Shown piece after piece: positions 19,168 to 28,748 of a DNA stretch of 38,323 nt. The DNA lies in the NCBI GenBank assembly GCA_031282635.1, contig JAITDJ010000109.1:1-38323 (forward strand), in the 5' to 3' direction. Numbering within the stretch: position 1 is the first letter of the stretch; each line of letters begins with the position of its first letter. Both the position numbers and the translations under genes were made by a program. This DNA is from Clostridiales bacterium (GTDB lineage Bacteria; Bacillota; Clostridia; Lachnospirales; WQUN01). Under the pieces are notes generated by a model. That model was not told the DNA's origin, searched no databases, and was given only the letters and a program-made list of their open reading frames with translations.

Positions 19168-19191
19168 AATGATCCCCTCCCGAATTATTTT

Positions 19192-20031
19192 TCAACAAGA
19201 TTTACAGCCTGATATTTTCAAAGATCTATAAACCTCCCGCTTTCCGACGCCCATGTCCTTTGCCGCTTTCTTTATAGCCTCCATCTCCGTAATACCGTCG
19301 CGCATATAACGCTCCACATTCTCTTTAGCGGATATATCGCGATTAGCGGGCTTATCTGCGGGTTCGAAGGCATTAATGACGATAACATATTCGCCGACAG
19401 GTTCTGTGTCGACAAATTTCGCGGCCAGTTCACTGAGCCCGGCGCGTTCTACTTCTTCATGCGCCTTGGTCAGTTCGCGCGCCAAAGCGGCTGGACGATT
19501 CCCGCAAACAGCTTCCAGATCGGACAGCGTACCCTTTAAACGATGCGGCGCTTCGTATAAAACGATACTGCGCGTTTCGCCGCGCAGCTCGTCCAGAACC
19601 TCACGGCGTTTCTTATGAGCGCGCGGCAGAAATCCCTCAAACACAAAACGTCTTGTGTCCATGCCCGACAGCGCTAACGCGGTGATAACCGCCGAAGGCC
19701 CCGGCACGGATACAATGGGTATATTATTGTCAAGACAGAGTTTTACCAGATCAACGCCGGGATCCGATATGCATGGCATACCCGCGTCCGTTACCAGGGC
19801 GATATTCCGTCCCTGATTCAGCTGGCGCAGCAAATCCGGGCCTTTTTCCCGTTTATTATGCTCGTGGTAGCTGGTGAGCGGCGTTTTTATGCCGTAATGA
19901 TTCATCAGTTTCAACGTATGCCGTGTGTCCTCCGCGGCGACACAGTCGGCTTCGCGCAATATACGCAGCGCGCGCAGACTGATATCTTCCAGGTTTCCGA
20001 TTGGCGTGCCGCAGATATATAGCGTTCCCAT
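19192..20031 (-). CDS. rsmI: 16S rRNA (cytidine(1402)-2'-O)-methyltransferase RsmI
   Basis: MGTLYICGTPIGNLEDISLRALRILREADCVAAEDTRHT, VTDAGMPCISDPG, VPGPSAVITALALSG; SD ggagg before ATG 20031. Confidence 0.92.
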   Translation of the reverse strand: MGTLYICGTPIGNLEDISLRALRILREADCVAAEDTRHTLKLMNHYGIKTPLTSYHEHNKREKGPDLLRQLNQGRNIALVTDAGMPCISDPGVDLVKLCLDNNIPIVSVPGPSAVITALALSGMDTRRFVFEGFLPRAHKKRREVLDELRGETRSIVLYEAPHRLKGTLSDLEAVCGNRPAALARELTKAHEEVERAGLSELAAKFVDTEPVGEYVIVINAFEPADKPANRDISAKENVERYMRDGITEMEAIKKAAKDMGVGKREVYRSLKISGCKSC

Positions 20032-20050
20032 TTGTTCCTCCATAAATATA

Positions 20051-20078
20051 AAGCGCGGGTTTCTTGAAACCCGCGCTC
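20051..20078 (-). terminator. Terminator downstream of spoVG
   Basis: Minus strand agcgcgggtttc-aa-gaaacccgcgct followed by ttatattt. Confidence 0.7.
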
Positions 20079-20088
20079 TAATTATCCG

Positions 20089-20391
20089 CTAAAACTCTAA
20101 ATCGGGCGCCGCTTCATCAACAGCGGAATCGTCAGACAGCAACGCCAGATCATATTTCTCAAGAACGGCGCCTTGGATCCTCTCACGCGTACCTGAATTA
20201 ATAGGATGGGCAATGTCCCTGAATTCACCATCCAGCGTCTTTCTGCTGGGCATTGCGATAAAGAGCCCTTTGTCGCCGTCAATGACTTTAATGTCATGTA
20301 CGACGAACTCATTATCGAAGGTTACTGAAACAATAGCTTTCATCTTGCCGTCACGGTTTACTTTTCTAACCCTAACGTCTGTAATTTCCAT
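20089..20391 (-). CDS. spoVG: Septation/regulatory protein SpoVG
   Basis: [64 protein letters not shown]. Confidence 0.95.
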   Translation of the reverse strand: MEITDVRVRKVNRDGKMKAIVSVTFDNEFVVHDIKVIDGDKGLFIAMPSRKTLDGEFRDIAHPINSGTRERIQGAVLEKYDLALLSDDSAVDEAAPDLEF

Positions 20392-20452
20392 TTGTCTGTC
20401 TCTCCCCCTAGCGACATGTGTGGTGGCTTAATGCCAATTATTTACTGTATTT

Positions 20453-20481
20453 ATTATAAGATATATTTCTCATAAAATCAA
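20453..20481 (-). promoter_or_regulatory. Sigma-A-like promoter upstream of spoVG
   Basis: Minus strand TTGATT - 17 bp - TATAAT. Confidence 0.65.
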
Positions 20482-20510
20482 TAAAAAACAGCATTTTTTT
20501 AATCGACACA

Positions 20511-21623
20511 TTAAAGTACGGTACTTTTCGCCACTATCACAGGGTTTTCAGGGGTTCCGATTATCTGTTTGCCGTCAGATAAAACGACTTCCTTGTCTAA
20601 TATCGCGTTTTCTACAACGCAGTTATTGCCAATATAGCTGCCCTCCATTATGATGGAATTGCGGATGGATGAATTCTCACCGGTAAAAACCTTCCTGAAC
20701 AATATTGAATGACCGATGTAGCCGTTAATAATCGATCCACTGCCTACCAGCGCGTCTTTAGCCTGGGCGCCGATATTATATTTGCCCGGCGGCTCATCTT
20801 TGGGCTTCGTCTCTATGAAAGGGGCGTTTTTTGTGAACAAATCGCGTACATCTTTTTTCAGGAAGTCCATATTACAATCAAAATAAGATTTTACATTATT
20901 CAGGGATTTCCAGTATCCGCTGAAACGATAGCCGTAAATACGCAGCTTCTTCCGGTAACGTATGAAAATGTCTTTAACCAGGTCATACCGGTCTTCCACC
21001 TGGATTGCTTCCAGCAGCTTAATCAGCAGTGTACGCTGAATGACATAGACCCCCATGGAGATCAAGTCGTTTTGCGGTTCCAGCGGTTTTTCCTCCAGAT
21101 CGGTCAGACGCTCGAACCCGTCAAATTCCATAACCCCGTACTGACGCAGATCATCGTTGTCCGAGGCCTGGCTGTACATTATGGTTACGTCGGCGTCTTT
21201 CTGTATATGGTAATTAATCAAGTCGTTGTAGTCCACTTTATAGATCGCGTTTCCTGAAGTGAGTACAACATAAGATTCGTTGCTGCGCTTTAAATATGTG
21301 ATATTTTGATATATACTATCAGCGGTGCCCCTGAACCAAAATGAGTTTTTATTTGTGAGGTAAGGGGAAAACACAAACAGACCGCCTTGTTTCCGGCCCA
21401 GATCCCACCATTTCGCCGACGAGAGGTGATCATGCAGGGAACGGGAATTGTATTGGGTTATTACGGCTACTTTGCCGATACCGGAATTCGACATATTACT
21501 TAACGGGAAGTCAAGGGCTCGGTAACAGCTGCCTACCGGCATAGCCGAGGTGGCCCGCAGATCAGTCAGCGCGCCCAGCCTTTCGTTATTGCCGCCCGCC
21601 AGAATGATGCCTATGGCTTTCAT
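20511..21623 (-). CDS. glgD: Glucose-1-phosphate adenylyltransferase subunit GlgD
   Basis: [44 protein letters not shown]; paralogous and 4-nt overlapping with glgC. Confidence 0.9.
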   Translation of the reverse strand: MKAIGIILAGGNNERLGALTDLRATSAMPVGSCYRALDFPLSNMSNSGIGKVAVITQYNSRSLHDHLSSAKWWDLGRKQGGLFVFSPYLTNKNSFWFRGTADSIYQNITYLKRSNESYVVLTSGNAIYKVDYNDLINYHIQKDADVTIMYSQASDNDDLRQYGVMEFDGFERLTDLEEKPLEPQNDLISMGVYVIQRTLLIKLLEAIQVEDRYDLVKDIFIRYRKKLRIYGYRFSGYWKSLNNVKSYFDCNMDFLKKDVRDLFTKNAPFIETKPKDEPPGKYNIGAQAKDALVGSGSIINGYIGHSILFRKVFTGENSSIRNSIIMEGSYIGNNCVVENAILDKEVVLSDGKQIIGTPENPVIVAKSTVL

Positions 21624-22900
21624 TGGATCACTTCCTGTTCATGGAGTATACTTTTGCCGCTTTCAAGCCGCCCCGACTCAAAGTCGGAATATTCGGTTTT
21701 ACCGTATATAACGCAGTTTTTCCCAATAGTAACCCCGTCCGGCACAGACGAGTTTTCACCAACCACAGTTATGCCTGTATTGTAAACATTCGGCTTATCC
21801 TCGTTTGGTATGATCTCGCCCTGGCCGATAACCACGTCGGCGCCCACTTGAGCGCCTTCGTCCACAATACTGCGTTCTAAGCGGCTGTTCCGTCCTATAC
21901 GGCAGTCTTCCATGATTATAGAGTCCCGTATAACGGCGCCTTCATCCACAAAGACGCCGGGGCCCAGTACGGAATTGTATACCGCGCCATATACTTCGCA
22001 GCCTTCCGCCAGCAGACTGGTGCGTACATCTGAATTGGGTCCCGTATATTGAGGGGGTTGATGATCCGAGTCGGTATATATTCTCCAGAAATCGTCGTAC
22101 AGGTTGAAATCAGGCAAGGTTTTTATTAAATCCATATTTGCCGCCCAATATGTTTCAATGGTGCCCACGTCTTTCCAATAATCGGAAAAACGATAGGCAA
22201 ATAGTATTTGATTTTCACTCAGCATTCGCGGTATTATATGTTTGCCGAAATCACTGTCATTATGGATTTTGTTGTCGGCGATTAAAGCTTCGCGCAGTTT
22301 GCTCCATGTAAATATATAGTTGCCCATTGAAGCTAAATTGGATTTGGGTGTTTTGGGCTTTTCCTCAAATTCGTAAATACTGTCTCCTTCACGCGTGTTC
22401 ATTATGCCGAACCTGCCGGCTTCCTCCATGGTCACCTCGCGAACGGCGATTGTCGCGTCACAATGGTTTTTTTTATGAAAGTCGAGCATCTTTGAATAGT
22501 CCATTTTATAGATGTGATCTCCGGACAGGATCAAAACATATTCAGGGCTGTAGGCGTCAATATAGTCTATATTTTGAAATATAGCGTTGGCGGTGCCTGA
22601 ATACCATTCGCCCTGTTCACCCTTTACATGCGGCGCCAGTATTGTGACGCCGCCGCTGCGGCGATCCAGATCCCATGCGATGCCTATGCCTATGTGGCGG
22701 TTTAGAAGAAGGGGTTCATATTGTGTGAGAACACCAACCGTATCCACACCTGAGTTTATGCAATTACTCATGGGAAAGTCAATCATTCTGTACTTTCCGC
22801 CAAATGAGACGGCCGGTTTGGCCTTTTTTGCGGTCAATACGCCAAGCCTGCTGCCTTGACCGCCAGCCAGCAGCAACGCGATCATTTCTTTCTTCTTCAT
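21620..22900 (-). CDS. glgC: Glucose-1-phosphate adenylyltransferase GlgC
   Basis: [55 protein letters not shown]. Confidence 0.93.
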   Translation of the reverse strand: MKKKEMIALLLAGGQGSRLGVLTAKKAKPAVSFGGKYRMIDFPMSNCINSGVDTVGVLTQYEPLLLNRHIGIGIAWDLDRRSGGVTILAPHVKGEQGEWYSGTANAIFQNIDYIDAYSPEYVLILSGDHIYKMDYSKMLDFHKKNHCDATIAVREVTMEEAGRFGIMNTREGDSIYEFEEKPKTPKSNLASMGNYIFTWSKLREALIADNKIHNDSDFGKHIIPRMLSENQILFAYRFSDYWKDVGTIETYWAANMDLIKTLPDFNLYDDFWRIYTDSDHQPPQYTGPNSDVRTSLLAEGCEVYGAVYNSVLGPGVFVDEGAVIRDSIIMEDCRIGRNSRLERSIVDEGAQVGADVVIGQGEIIPNEDKPNVYNTGITVVGENSSVPDGVTIGKNCVIYGKTEYSDFESGRLESGKSILHEQEVIQ

Positions 22901-23132
22901 GGGGCGACTCCTTCCATAGAAAATATATTATATTTTAACATATAGACAGATACTTTCAACTAAAAAAATAAAAAGCAGCAGTTAAAACTTCTGTCTAAAA
23001 ATAGAATTTCGGTCTATAATCTTAAGAGCTATGGACGTACACATTAAATGATAAAAAAACATAATGTTGATAAGAGTACCTTAATTAGGTTATGCGGACA
23101 AACAAGCAACTATTCCGGGATTGGAGTTTTAT

Positions 23133-24497
23133 ATGAGAAAACATGCGCACTTTATCGGTATAGGCGGCGTCAGTATGAGCGGACTGGCGGAGATATTATA
23201 TAACAAGGGCTGGAAGGTCACCGGCTCGGATAGTAAGCCCTCCGATATTACGGCTCATTTGGAGGCATTGGGTATAGGCGTGGCGATCGGGCAGCGCGCC
23301 GATAACATAACCGCGGGTATTGATTTGGTGGTTTATACGGCCGCTGTGAAGCAGGATAACGTCGAACTGGCGGCCGCGCGCGCCAGAAACCTGAAAATAG
23401 TTGACCGAGCCGAACTGTTGGGTAATATAATGAAAGATTTCAGCTGCCCCGTTTGTATTTCCGGAACCCACGGTAAAACATCCACAACGTCTATGATCAC
23501 GGAAATTCTGCTGGCCGCGGGCATGGATCCCTCAGTATCCGTCGGAGGATTTTTGAATGCTATAAACGGGAATTTCCGAATGGGTCATTCCCGTTATTTC
23601 GTAGTGGAATCTTGTGAGTATGCCGATAGCTTTCTCAAGTTTTATCCCAGTATAGGCGTTATTTTAAATGTGGATCGCGATCATCTGGATTACTTTACAG
23701 ACATTGAGGCAATTGAAGCGTCGTTCCGCCGTTTTGCGCAAAACATCCCCGACGACGGGACTTTGGTTATTTTCGGGGAGGTTCCCTTAAGAGTCTGGGA
23801 AGGGCTTAAGTGCCGAGTAATAACCTATGGATCGGAGGGCTCGCGGGTAACTGCGGAAGACCTTAAGTTTGATAGCGACGGATTTCCAAGTTTCAGGATT
23901 ATGGATAACGGTGAAGTTATCGGCGCGGTGCGTCTTCGCGTCCACGGTGAGCATAATGTGAAGAACGCTTTGGCCGCCTGCGCCGCGGCGCGCGCCGCCG
24001 GGGCGGGCAGCGAGGCTGTAATTACGGGCTTGTCACGTTTTGACGGCGTTAAACGACGGTTTGAGGAAAAAGGCGCGTTTAACGGCGTGCGCGTTATTGA
24101 TGATTATGCGCATCACCCGACTGAAATAAAGGCTACGCTGGCGGCAGTCTCAAAATCCGATCATAACCGCATATTCTGCGTATTTCAGCCGCATACCTAT
24201 ACCCGCACCATTGCCCTGCTGGATGAGTTCGCACGGTGTTTTACGGACGCCGATAAGATTATTGTGCTGGATATCTACGCGGCGCGAGAAAAGGACACAG
24301 GCGCGATAAACGCCCGGACGCTGACCGATCATATCAAGGCTGCCGGCAGCGACGCGTTCTACTGCCCGTCTGTTGAAACCGCTCGGACCTATCTTATGGA
24401 ACAATGCGTCCCCGGCGATATCTGTATAACGGTAGGGGCGGGGGATGTATATTTATTGGGCGAAAGTTTGGTCGGTCGACAGTTTCGCGCTTCCTAA
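23133..24497 (+). CDS. murC: UDP-N-acetylmuramate--L-alanine ligase MurC
   Basis: HFIGIGGVSMSGLAEILYNKGWKVTGSD, ISGTHGKTSTTSM, VVESCEYADSFLKF, VIDDYAHHPTEIKATL; ATG 23133 preceded by ggag SD. Confidence 0.95.
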   Translation: MRKHAHFIGIGGVSMSGLAEILYNKGWKVTGSDSKPSDITAHLEALGIGVAIGQRADNITAGIDLVVYTAAVKQDNVELAAARARNLKIVDRAELLGNIMKDFSCPVCISGTHGKTSTTSMITEILLAAGMDPSVSVGGFLNAINGNFRMGHSRYFVVESCEYADSFLKFYPSIGVILNVDRDHLDYFTDIEAIEASFRRFAQNIPDDGTLVIFGEVPLRVWEGLKCRVITYGSEGSRVTAEDLKFDSDGFPSFRIMDNGEVIGAVRLRVHGEHNVKNALAACAAARAAGAGSEAVITGLSRFDGVKRRFEEKGAFNGVRVIDDYAHHPTEIKATLAAVSKSDHNRIFCVFQPHTYTRTIALLDEFARCFTDADKIIVLDIYAAREKDTGAINARTLTDHIKAAGSDAFYCPSVETARTYLMEQCVPGDICITVGAGDVYLLGESLVGRQFRAS

Positions 24498-24545
24498 GTC
24501 GAAATGGATCGAAATTTTCTATAGAACAATATACAGTCGGTGATC

Positions 24546-24760
24546 TGTGCATAATCATACGTCTAAGAAACGTGAGTTTATAGGCAAAAAACCTTCTTGG
24601 AAAATAGTTATGCACATTATTCACAGAATACAAAACCCCCTAATTTTTTCAGGCGAAAATGCCTGTCATGTGTTTTTCCTTGATCTACAGCTATAAAACG
24701 AGGCGGCGAAATTCGTCTTTATAAAACTTACGCACAGGTTTTGATTAAATCTGTGCGTAA
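24546..24760. promoter_or_regulatory. Cluster of DnaA-box-like 9-mers
   Basis: TTATGCACA at 24546-24554 (-), 24608-24616 (+); TTATTCACA 24617-24625 (+); TTACGCACA at 24728-24736 (+) and 24752-24760 (-). Confidence 0.6.
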
Positions 24761-24765
24761 GTTTT
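24723..24765. repeat. Perfect 15-bp inverted repeat containing two of the DnaA-like 9-mers
   Basis: AAAACTTACGCACAG - gttttgattaaat - CTGTGCGTAAGTTTT; could also work as murC terminator. Confidence 0.85.
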
Positions 24766-24826
24766 CTCTGTGCAAAGCATATGAATTGAGATACACTATT
24801 GTCCTGTGAGATAGGGGGGGATAAAA

Positions 24827-25870
24827 ATGAGCAACATCAGTATGACTATGCGGCATGAGTACAATGAGACGCCTATTCCTAACGCCTTCATAGACCGTTA
24901 TATGATGAAAGCCAACCCTGTTTACGCCCTTATATATATATATGGAATGCGGTTGTGTATGGGTGGCGGCGGCGGGCTTTCATCGTCAGAACTGGCTGAA
25001 AGCCTTAATATATTGGAATCCGATGTAGAAAACGCATGGCGGTATTGGGAGAAGCAAGGCCTGATTCAAATCGGCGGATCCAATGCCGAGATGGATATTG
25101 TATTTTTGGCTATCCCCCACAGGCAAAAAAAAACGGAACGGATAAAGCCGGACAACACACCGGTTACGCCGCTGGAGCGGCAGCCTGTCTACGGCGTGGA
25201 GGAATTGGAGATCTACCAGAAACAGAGCAGGGACATCAAGAACCTGTTCAAGTGCGCGGAACAGGCGATGGGGAAACTGTTGACATATAACGATTTGAAC
25301 ATAATTTTTGGTTTTTATGATTGGCTCCGTTTGCCTGTGAATGTCATCGAATATATGTTTACATATTGTGCGGACAATGATCATCGTGATTTGAGGTATA
25401 TTGAGAAGATCGCTGTAGACTGGGCCGAACAGGGGGTTGATTCTATTGAGAAGGCTGAAGCCCATGTACAGGATTCCGGCAAGGGTTATAGGGAGATAAT
25501 GAGAGCGCTGGGCGGTAACGGAACGCCGTCCGCCTCGCAAAAGCGTTATATTGATAAATGGGTGGGTACTTACAATATGCCTGTGGCTGTGGTTCAGGAG
25601 GCGTGCGATATTTCCGCTTTTCAAATCGGCCGCCCGAAGATTGCGTATGTGGATAAAATTATTGAGGATTGGAACAAAAAGAATATACGCTCTATTGAGG
25701 ATATTAAGCGCGAACAGTCCGCGTTTTCTTCGAACAGGAAACAGGGCGCGGCCGCCGCGGGACGCAATGAAAAAAAGAACCGTTTTGTTAACTTTAATCA
25801 GCGGGATATAGATTTTGAAGAATTGGAACGTTTGGAACTGGAACAGCTAAAACTTAGCATGAAGGGATAG
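24827..25870 (+). CDS. DnaD-domain primosomal protein
   Basis: N-terminal winged-helix-like region and C-terminal DnaD-like segments (IIFGFYDWLRLPVNVIEYMFTYCADNDHRDLRYIEKIAVDWAEQGVDSIEKAEAHV; second copy IAYVDKIIEDWNKKNIRSIEDI). Confidence 0.85.
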   Translation: MSNISMTMRHEYNETPIPNAFIDRYMMKANPVYALIYIYGMRLCMGGGGGLSSSELAESLNILESDVENAWRYWEKQGLIQIGGSNAEMDIVFLAIPHRQKKTERIKPDNTPVTPLERQPVYGVEELEIYQKQSRDIKNLFKCAEQAMGKLLTYNDLNIIFGFYDWLRLPVNVIEYMFTYCADNDHRDLRYIEKIAVDWAEQGVDSIEKAEAHVQDSGKGYREIMRALGGNGTPSASQKRYIDKWVGTYNMPVAVVQEACDISAFQIGRPKIAYVDKIIEDWNKKNIRSIEDIKREQSAFSSNRKQGAAAAGRNEKKNRFVNFNQRDIDFEELERLELEQLKLSMKG

Positions 25871-25871
25871 T

Positions 25872-26879
25872 ATGGGATATAAAACGGCGTTCGCCGAGGT
25901 AATGAGAGAGTACGAAAGAGATCGGGATAGGGCGCGCGCCGATCTGGAAAACAAAAGGCAGGAGGTTTACAAAAACTTCCCGAGGATATTAACGATAGAA
26001 AACCAACTGAAATCTATAAGTATAAAGCTGGCCAGGAGCATTCTGATAAACGGCGGCGATATCAAGGCTTTGGACAGGCTGAGACGTGAAAGTGAAGCCC
26101 TTATGGCGGAAAAAAAGCAAATATTGGCTGACAGCCGGTTTGGCGTTGATTTTCTGGACGCGGCGTATCGGTGCCCTGTATGCCGCGACACTGGTTTCGT
26201 AGGTTCCACGCGTTGTATGTGCCTTAAGCAGAGGTTGATTCAGAAATATTATGATTGCTCGAACCTGAGCGGGGTATTGGAACAGGAGAATTTTTCGACG
26301 TTCGACCTGCGATGCTATTCTGTTAATACAACCGATTCGGAGGAAATGACGCCTAGGGCCAGGATGAAAGGTATACTTAAAGTATGCCGAGAATTCGTCG
26401 ACAGATTCGGAAACGGAGACAACCTGTTGTTTTACGGCAAGCCCGGCTTGGGCAAGACGTTCATGTGCAACTGTCTGGCCAAAGAGATACTGGATAAGGG
26501 CGCGACTGTTCTTTATTCCACCGCCCCGAGGCTCTTCAAAGCGGTAGAAGCATTCCGCTTCAACCGTCAGGAGGCTGGGGATCCGGAAACAATAGAAGCC
26601 CTGACCGAAGTGGATTTATTAATTATAGACGATTTAGGCGCGGAGATCTCAACACTGGTTACAGCGTCTGAATTGTTTAACATATTGAACGCGCGCCTGC
26701 TGGAAAACAGGTCGATTATTATATCTACGAATCTGAGTCCCGCTGATTTTCAGAACCAGTATTCCGAACGTATTGTCAGCAGATTTTCCGGGCATTTTAA
26801 GATGCTTAAGTTTATTGGAGACGATATTCGGATTAAAAAGAAGTATGGGGAAAAAAGGGCAGCCGGACTGGGCCGGTAA
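25872..26879 (+). CDS. DnaC/DnaI-type helicase loader ATPase
   Basis: Zn-ribbon CPVCRDTGFVGSTRCMCLKQRL; Walker A GKPGLGKTFMCNCLAKEIL; Walker B LLIIDDLGAE; 1-nt gap after dnaD-like gene. Confidence 0.9.
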   Translation: MGYKTAFAEVMREYERDRDRARADLENKRQEVYKNFPRILTIENQLKSISIKLARSILINGGDIKALDRLRRESEALMAEKKQILADSRFGVDFLDAAYRCPVCRDTGFVGSTRCMCLKQRLIQKYYDCSNLSGVLEQENFSTFDLRCYSVNTTDSEEMTPRARMKGILKVCREFVDRFGNGDNLLFYGKPGLGKTFMCNCLAKEILDKGATVLYSTAPRLFKAVEAFRFNRQEAGDPETIEALTEVDLLIIDDLGAEISTLVTASELFNILNARLLENRSIIISTNLSPADFQNQYSERIVSRFSGHFKMLKFIGDDIRIKKKYGEKRAAGLGR

Positions 26880-26929
26880 TCAGAAGAATCCGGCTTGATG
26901 TCACAGGCGCTGTTTTTAATCCAAGTAAA

Positions 26930-26967
26930 ACCGCGGGGTATCAATAATACCCCGCGGTCTGCTTTTA
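26930..26967 (+). terminator. Rho-independent terminator after dnaC-like gene
   Basis: ACCGCGGGGTA - tcaataa - TACCCCGCGGT then ctgctttta. Confidence 0.75.
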
Positions 26968-27021
26968 TAATTCGCGGCAAGCATCAGGGCGCCCCGCGCC
27001 GCCCCTAATTATAGAGATCAC

Positions 27022-28725
27022 TTAATTTGAATTCAATTCATCCAGAACCAGCTGCACACGCGGCGTCATTTCTTGAACGAACTTGTCCCACTCGGTCTCA
27101 ATGTCAATACCGGGCTGCGCTATAAGCGCTATCAGGCGTTCCTTTACCTCAGATCCGAAGGAGCCGTACTTACCTTTGTTCGGATACACGGAAAATGATA
27201 CGTCATAGTCAAACTTTTTAATGACCACTGGGAGCTGCCCGGATGCCATTGTGTCAAACAAACGTTTCATTTCATTATATTGATATTCACTCTGACCCGG
27301 GGCTATAATCGTAGCGGTTTTGTTGTTCTCAGCGCCGTTAGCCTCATTAAACTCGGCGATATTCAGATACGGGTCTATATACATTTGTGCCGCGTCGTCA
27401 TAATCCCATAGCAGCTTAATATCGTTAACCGCGTCTCCGGTAACCTCAAAGTCCACGCCTTCTTTACCCCACAGTCTCATACGCCGGCCTTCCGTGGTCA
27501 TAAGGTATTCCCAGAAATCTAAGATACGATCGATTTTTTCATCATCAAGGCTGTGGTTCATCGCGGTAACCGTCCAGTAGTCTTCTGTCTGAGTCATATA
27601 CCAGTTTCCGTCATAACTGGAAACTATGGCTATGCCCCAGTCTTCTCGATTCGTAATCACGCCGTCCTGCAGCATGGTGTCCGTAAAGTTATTAAGAGAG
27701 CCGGTTACGTTATAAGTTGCGAAAGCCAAGCCGGCTTTAACCATATCTTCCTGCTCCGTGCCTTGGAAAAGTATATTATCTTTGTAAATCAGGCCTTCCT
27801 GATACATATCGTATGTAATTTTAACGCCCTCTTTATATGCGTCAGTAGCGGGCGGCCATATGTATTTTCCGCTGTCATCCTTAATATAAGAAGCCGTTTC
27901 GTTGCCTTCCGCCGCTGGCGGACCCGGGAATAGCACAGCCGCGTGAGGGAACCCCCAGTTAGGCATTACGAGCCCAGCGTTTGACGCTCCGTTTTTGCCC
28001 GGATCTTCACGCAATATAGCGCGGGTCAGTTCCAACCACTCATCCCATGTGTAAATATCGCCCTCTTTGTAAAGACCGACAGCCTTGGCCCAGTCTCGCC
28101 GGTAAGACCAATGCGAGGTATAACAGCTCTGAGCTTCGGGCAGATTGTCACGCATGGAGGGCCAGGAGTAAAGCTGCCCGTCGACACTTAACGCGTTTAT
28201 AGAAGGGCTTGAGTCGTATACGTCTTTAAGATTTGGCCTGTTCGCGAAATATTCCGGCAGGAATGGATGGAACGCGCCTTGCTCAGCCCAAGAGGAGTAT
28301 TCCTGCGCCTGCTGGCCTTTCAAATCCCACCAGATAAGATCCGGCGCGTCGTCCGTGGCGATCCAGGTGCGAATCTTTTCATTCCAGTCAGCCCAGTTAA
28401 CGGGTATGTAATCAAAAGTCATGTTGAATTTTTCCGCTATGATCTCATTGCGCACATGACGGCCGTTTTTCTCAGCGTTCATGACGTTCATCGAAACTAC
28501 CAACGGTGTTTCGTAATCTGAGACGGCCGCAGATGGCGCCTCTTCGGGCGGCGTCGCTTCGGACGCGGGTTGTTCCGACGCTTGAGACGGCGACTCGACG
28601 ACCGCGGCCGCATTCTGCGAATCCGTCGGGGCCTGCGTCTGACCGCCGCCGCAGGACGCGCTCAAAACAAGTGTAACAGCTGTCAGCAAGGCGTACGGAA
28701 TTCTTGCGTTTAAACCTGATTTCAT
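27022..28725 (-). CDS. Extracellular solute-binding lipoprotein of sugar ABC transporter (LplA-like)
   Basis: Lipobox LVLSASCGGG; long SBP with KFNMTFDYIPVNWADWNEKIRTWIATDDAPDLIWW; beside two permeases. Confidence 0.85.
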   Translation of the reverse strand: MKSGLNARIPYALLTAVTLVLSASCGGGQTQAPTDSQNAAAVVESPSQASEQPASEATPPEEAPSAAVSDYETPLVVSMNVMNAEKNGRHVRNEIIAEKFNMTFDYIPVNWADWNEKIRTWIATDDAPDLIWWDLKGQQAQEYSSWAEQGAFHPFLPEYFANRPNLKDVYDSSPSINALSVDGQLYSWPSMRDNLPEAQSCYTSHWSYRRDWAKAVGLYKEGDIYTWDEWLELTRAILREDPGKNGASNAGLVMPNWGFPHAAVLFPGPPAAEGNETASYIKDDSGKYIWPPATDAYKEGVKITYDMYQEGLIYKDNILFQGTEQEDMVKAGLAFATYNVTGSLNNFTDTMLQDGVITNREDWGIAIVSSYDGNWYMTQTEDYWTVTAMNHSLDDEKIDRILDFWEYLMTTEGRRMRLWGKEGVDFEVTGDAVNDIKLLWDYDDAAQMYIDPYLNIAEFNEANGAENNKTATIIAPGQSEYQYNEMKRLFDTMASGQLPVVIKKFDYDVSFSVYPNKGKYGSFGSEVKERLIALIAQPGIDIETEWDKFVQEMTPRVQLVLDELNSN

Positions 28726-28748
28726 AAAATCCTCCTTATTAACTTATT

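Noticed and set aside
18983-19198. Programmed frameshift linking the 71-aa ORF to the alcohol dehydrogenase
   Set aside because: The correct frame already encodes the MDR N-terminus without shifting; an ATT start is simpler.
24394-24633. 79-aa antisense ORF over the murC 3' end and intergenic DnaA boxes
   Set aside because: No SD, mostly opposite murC, and no recognisable motif.
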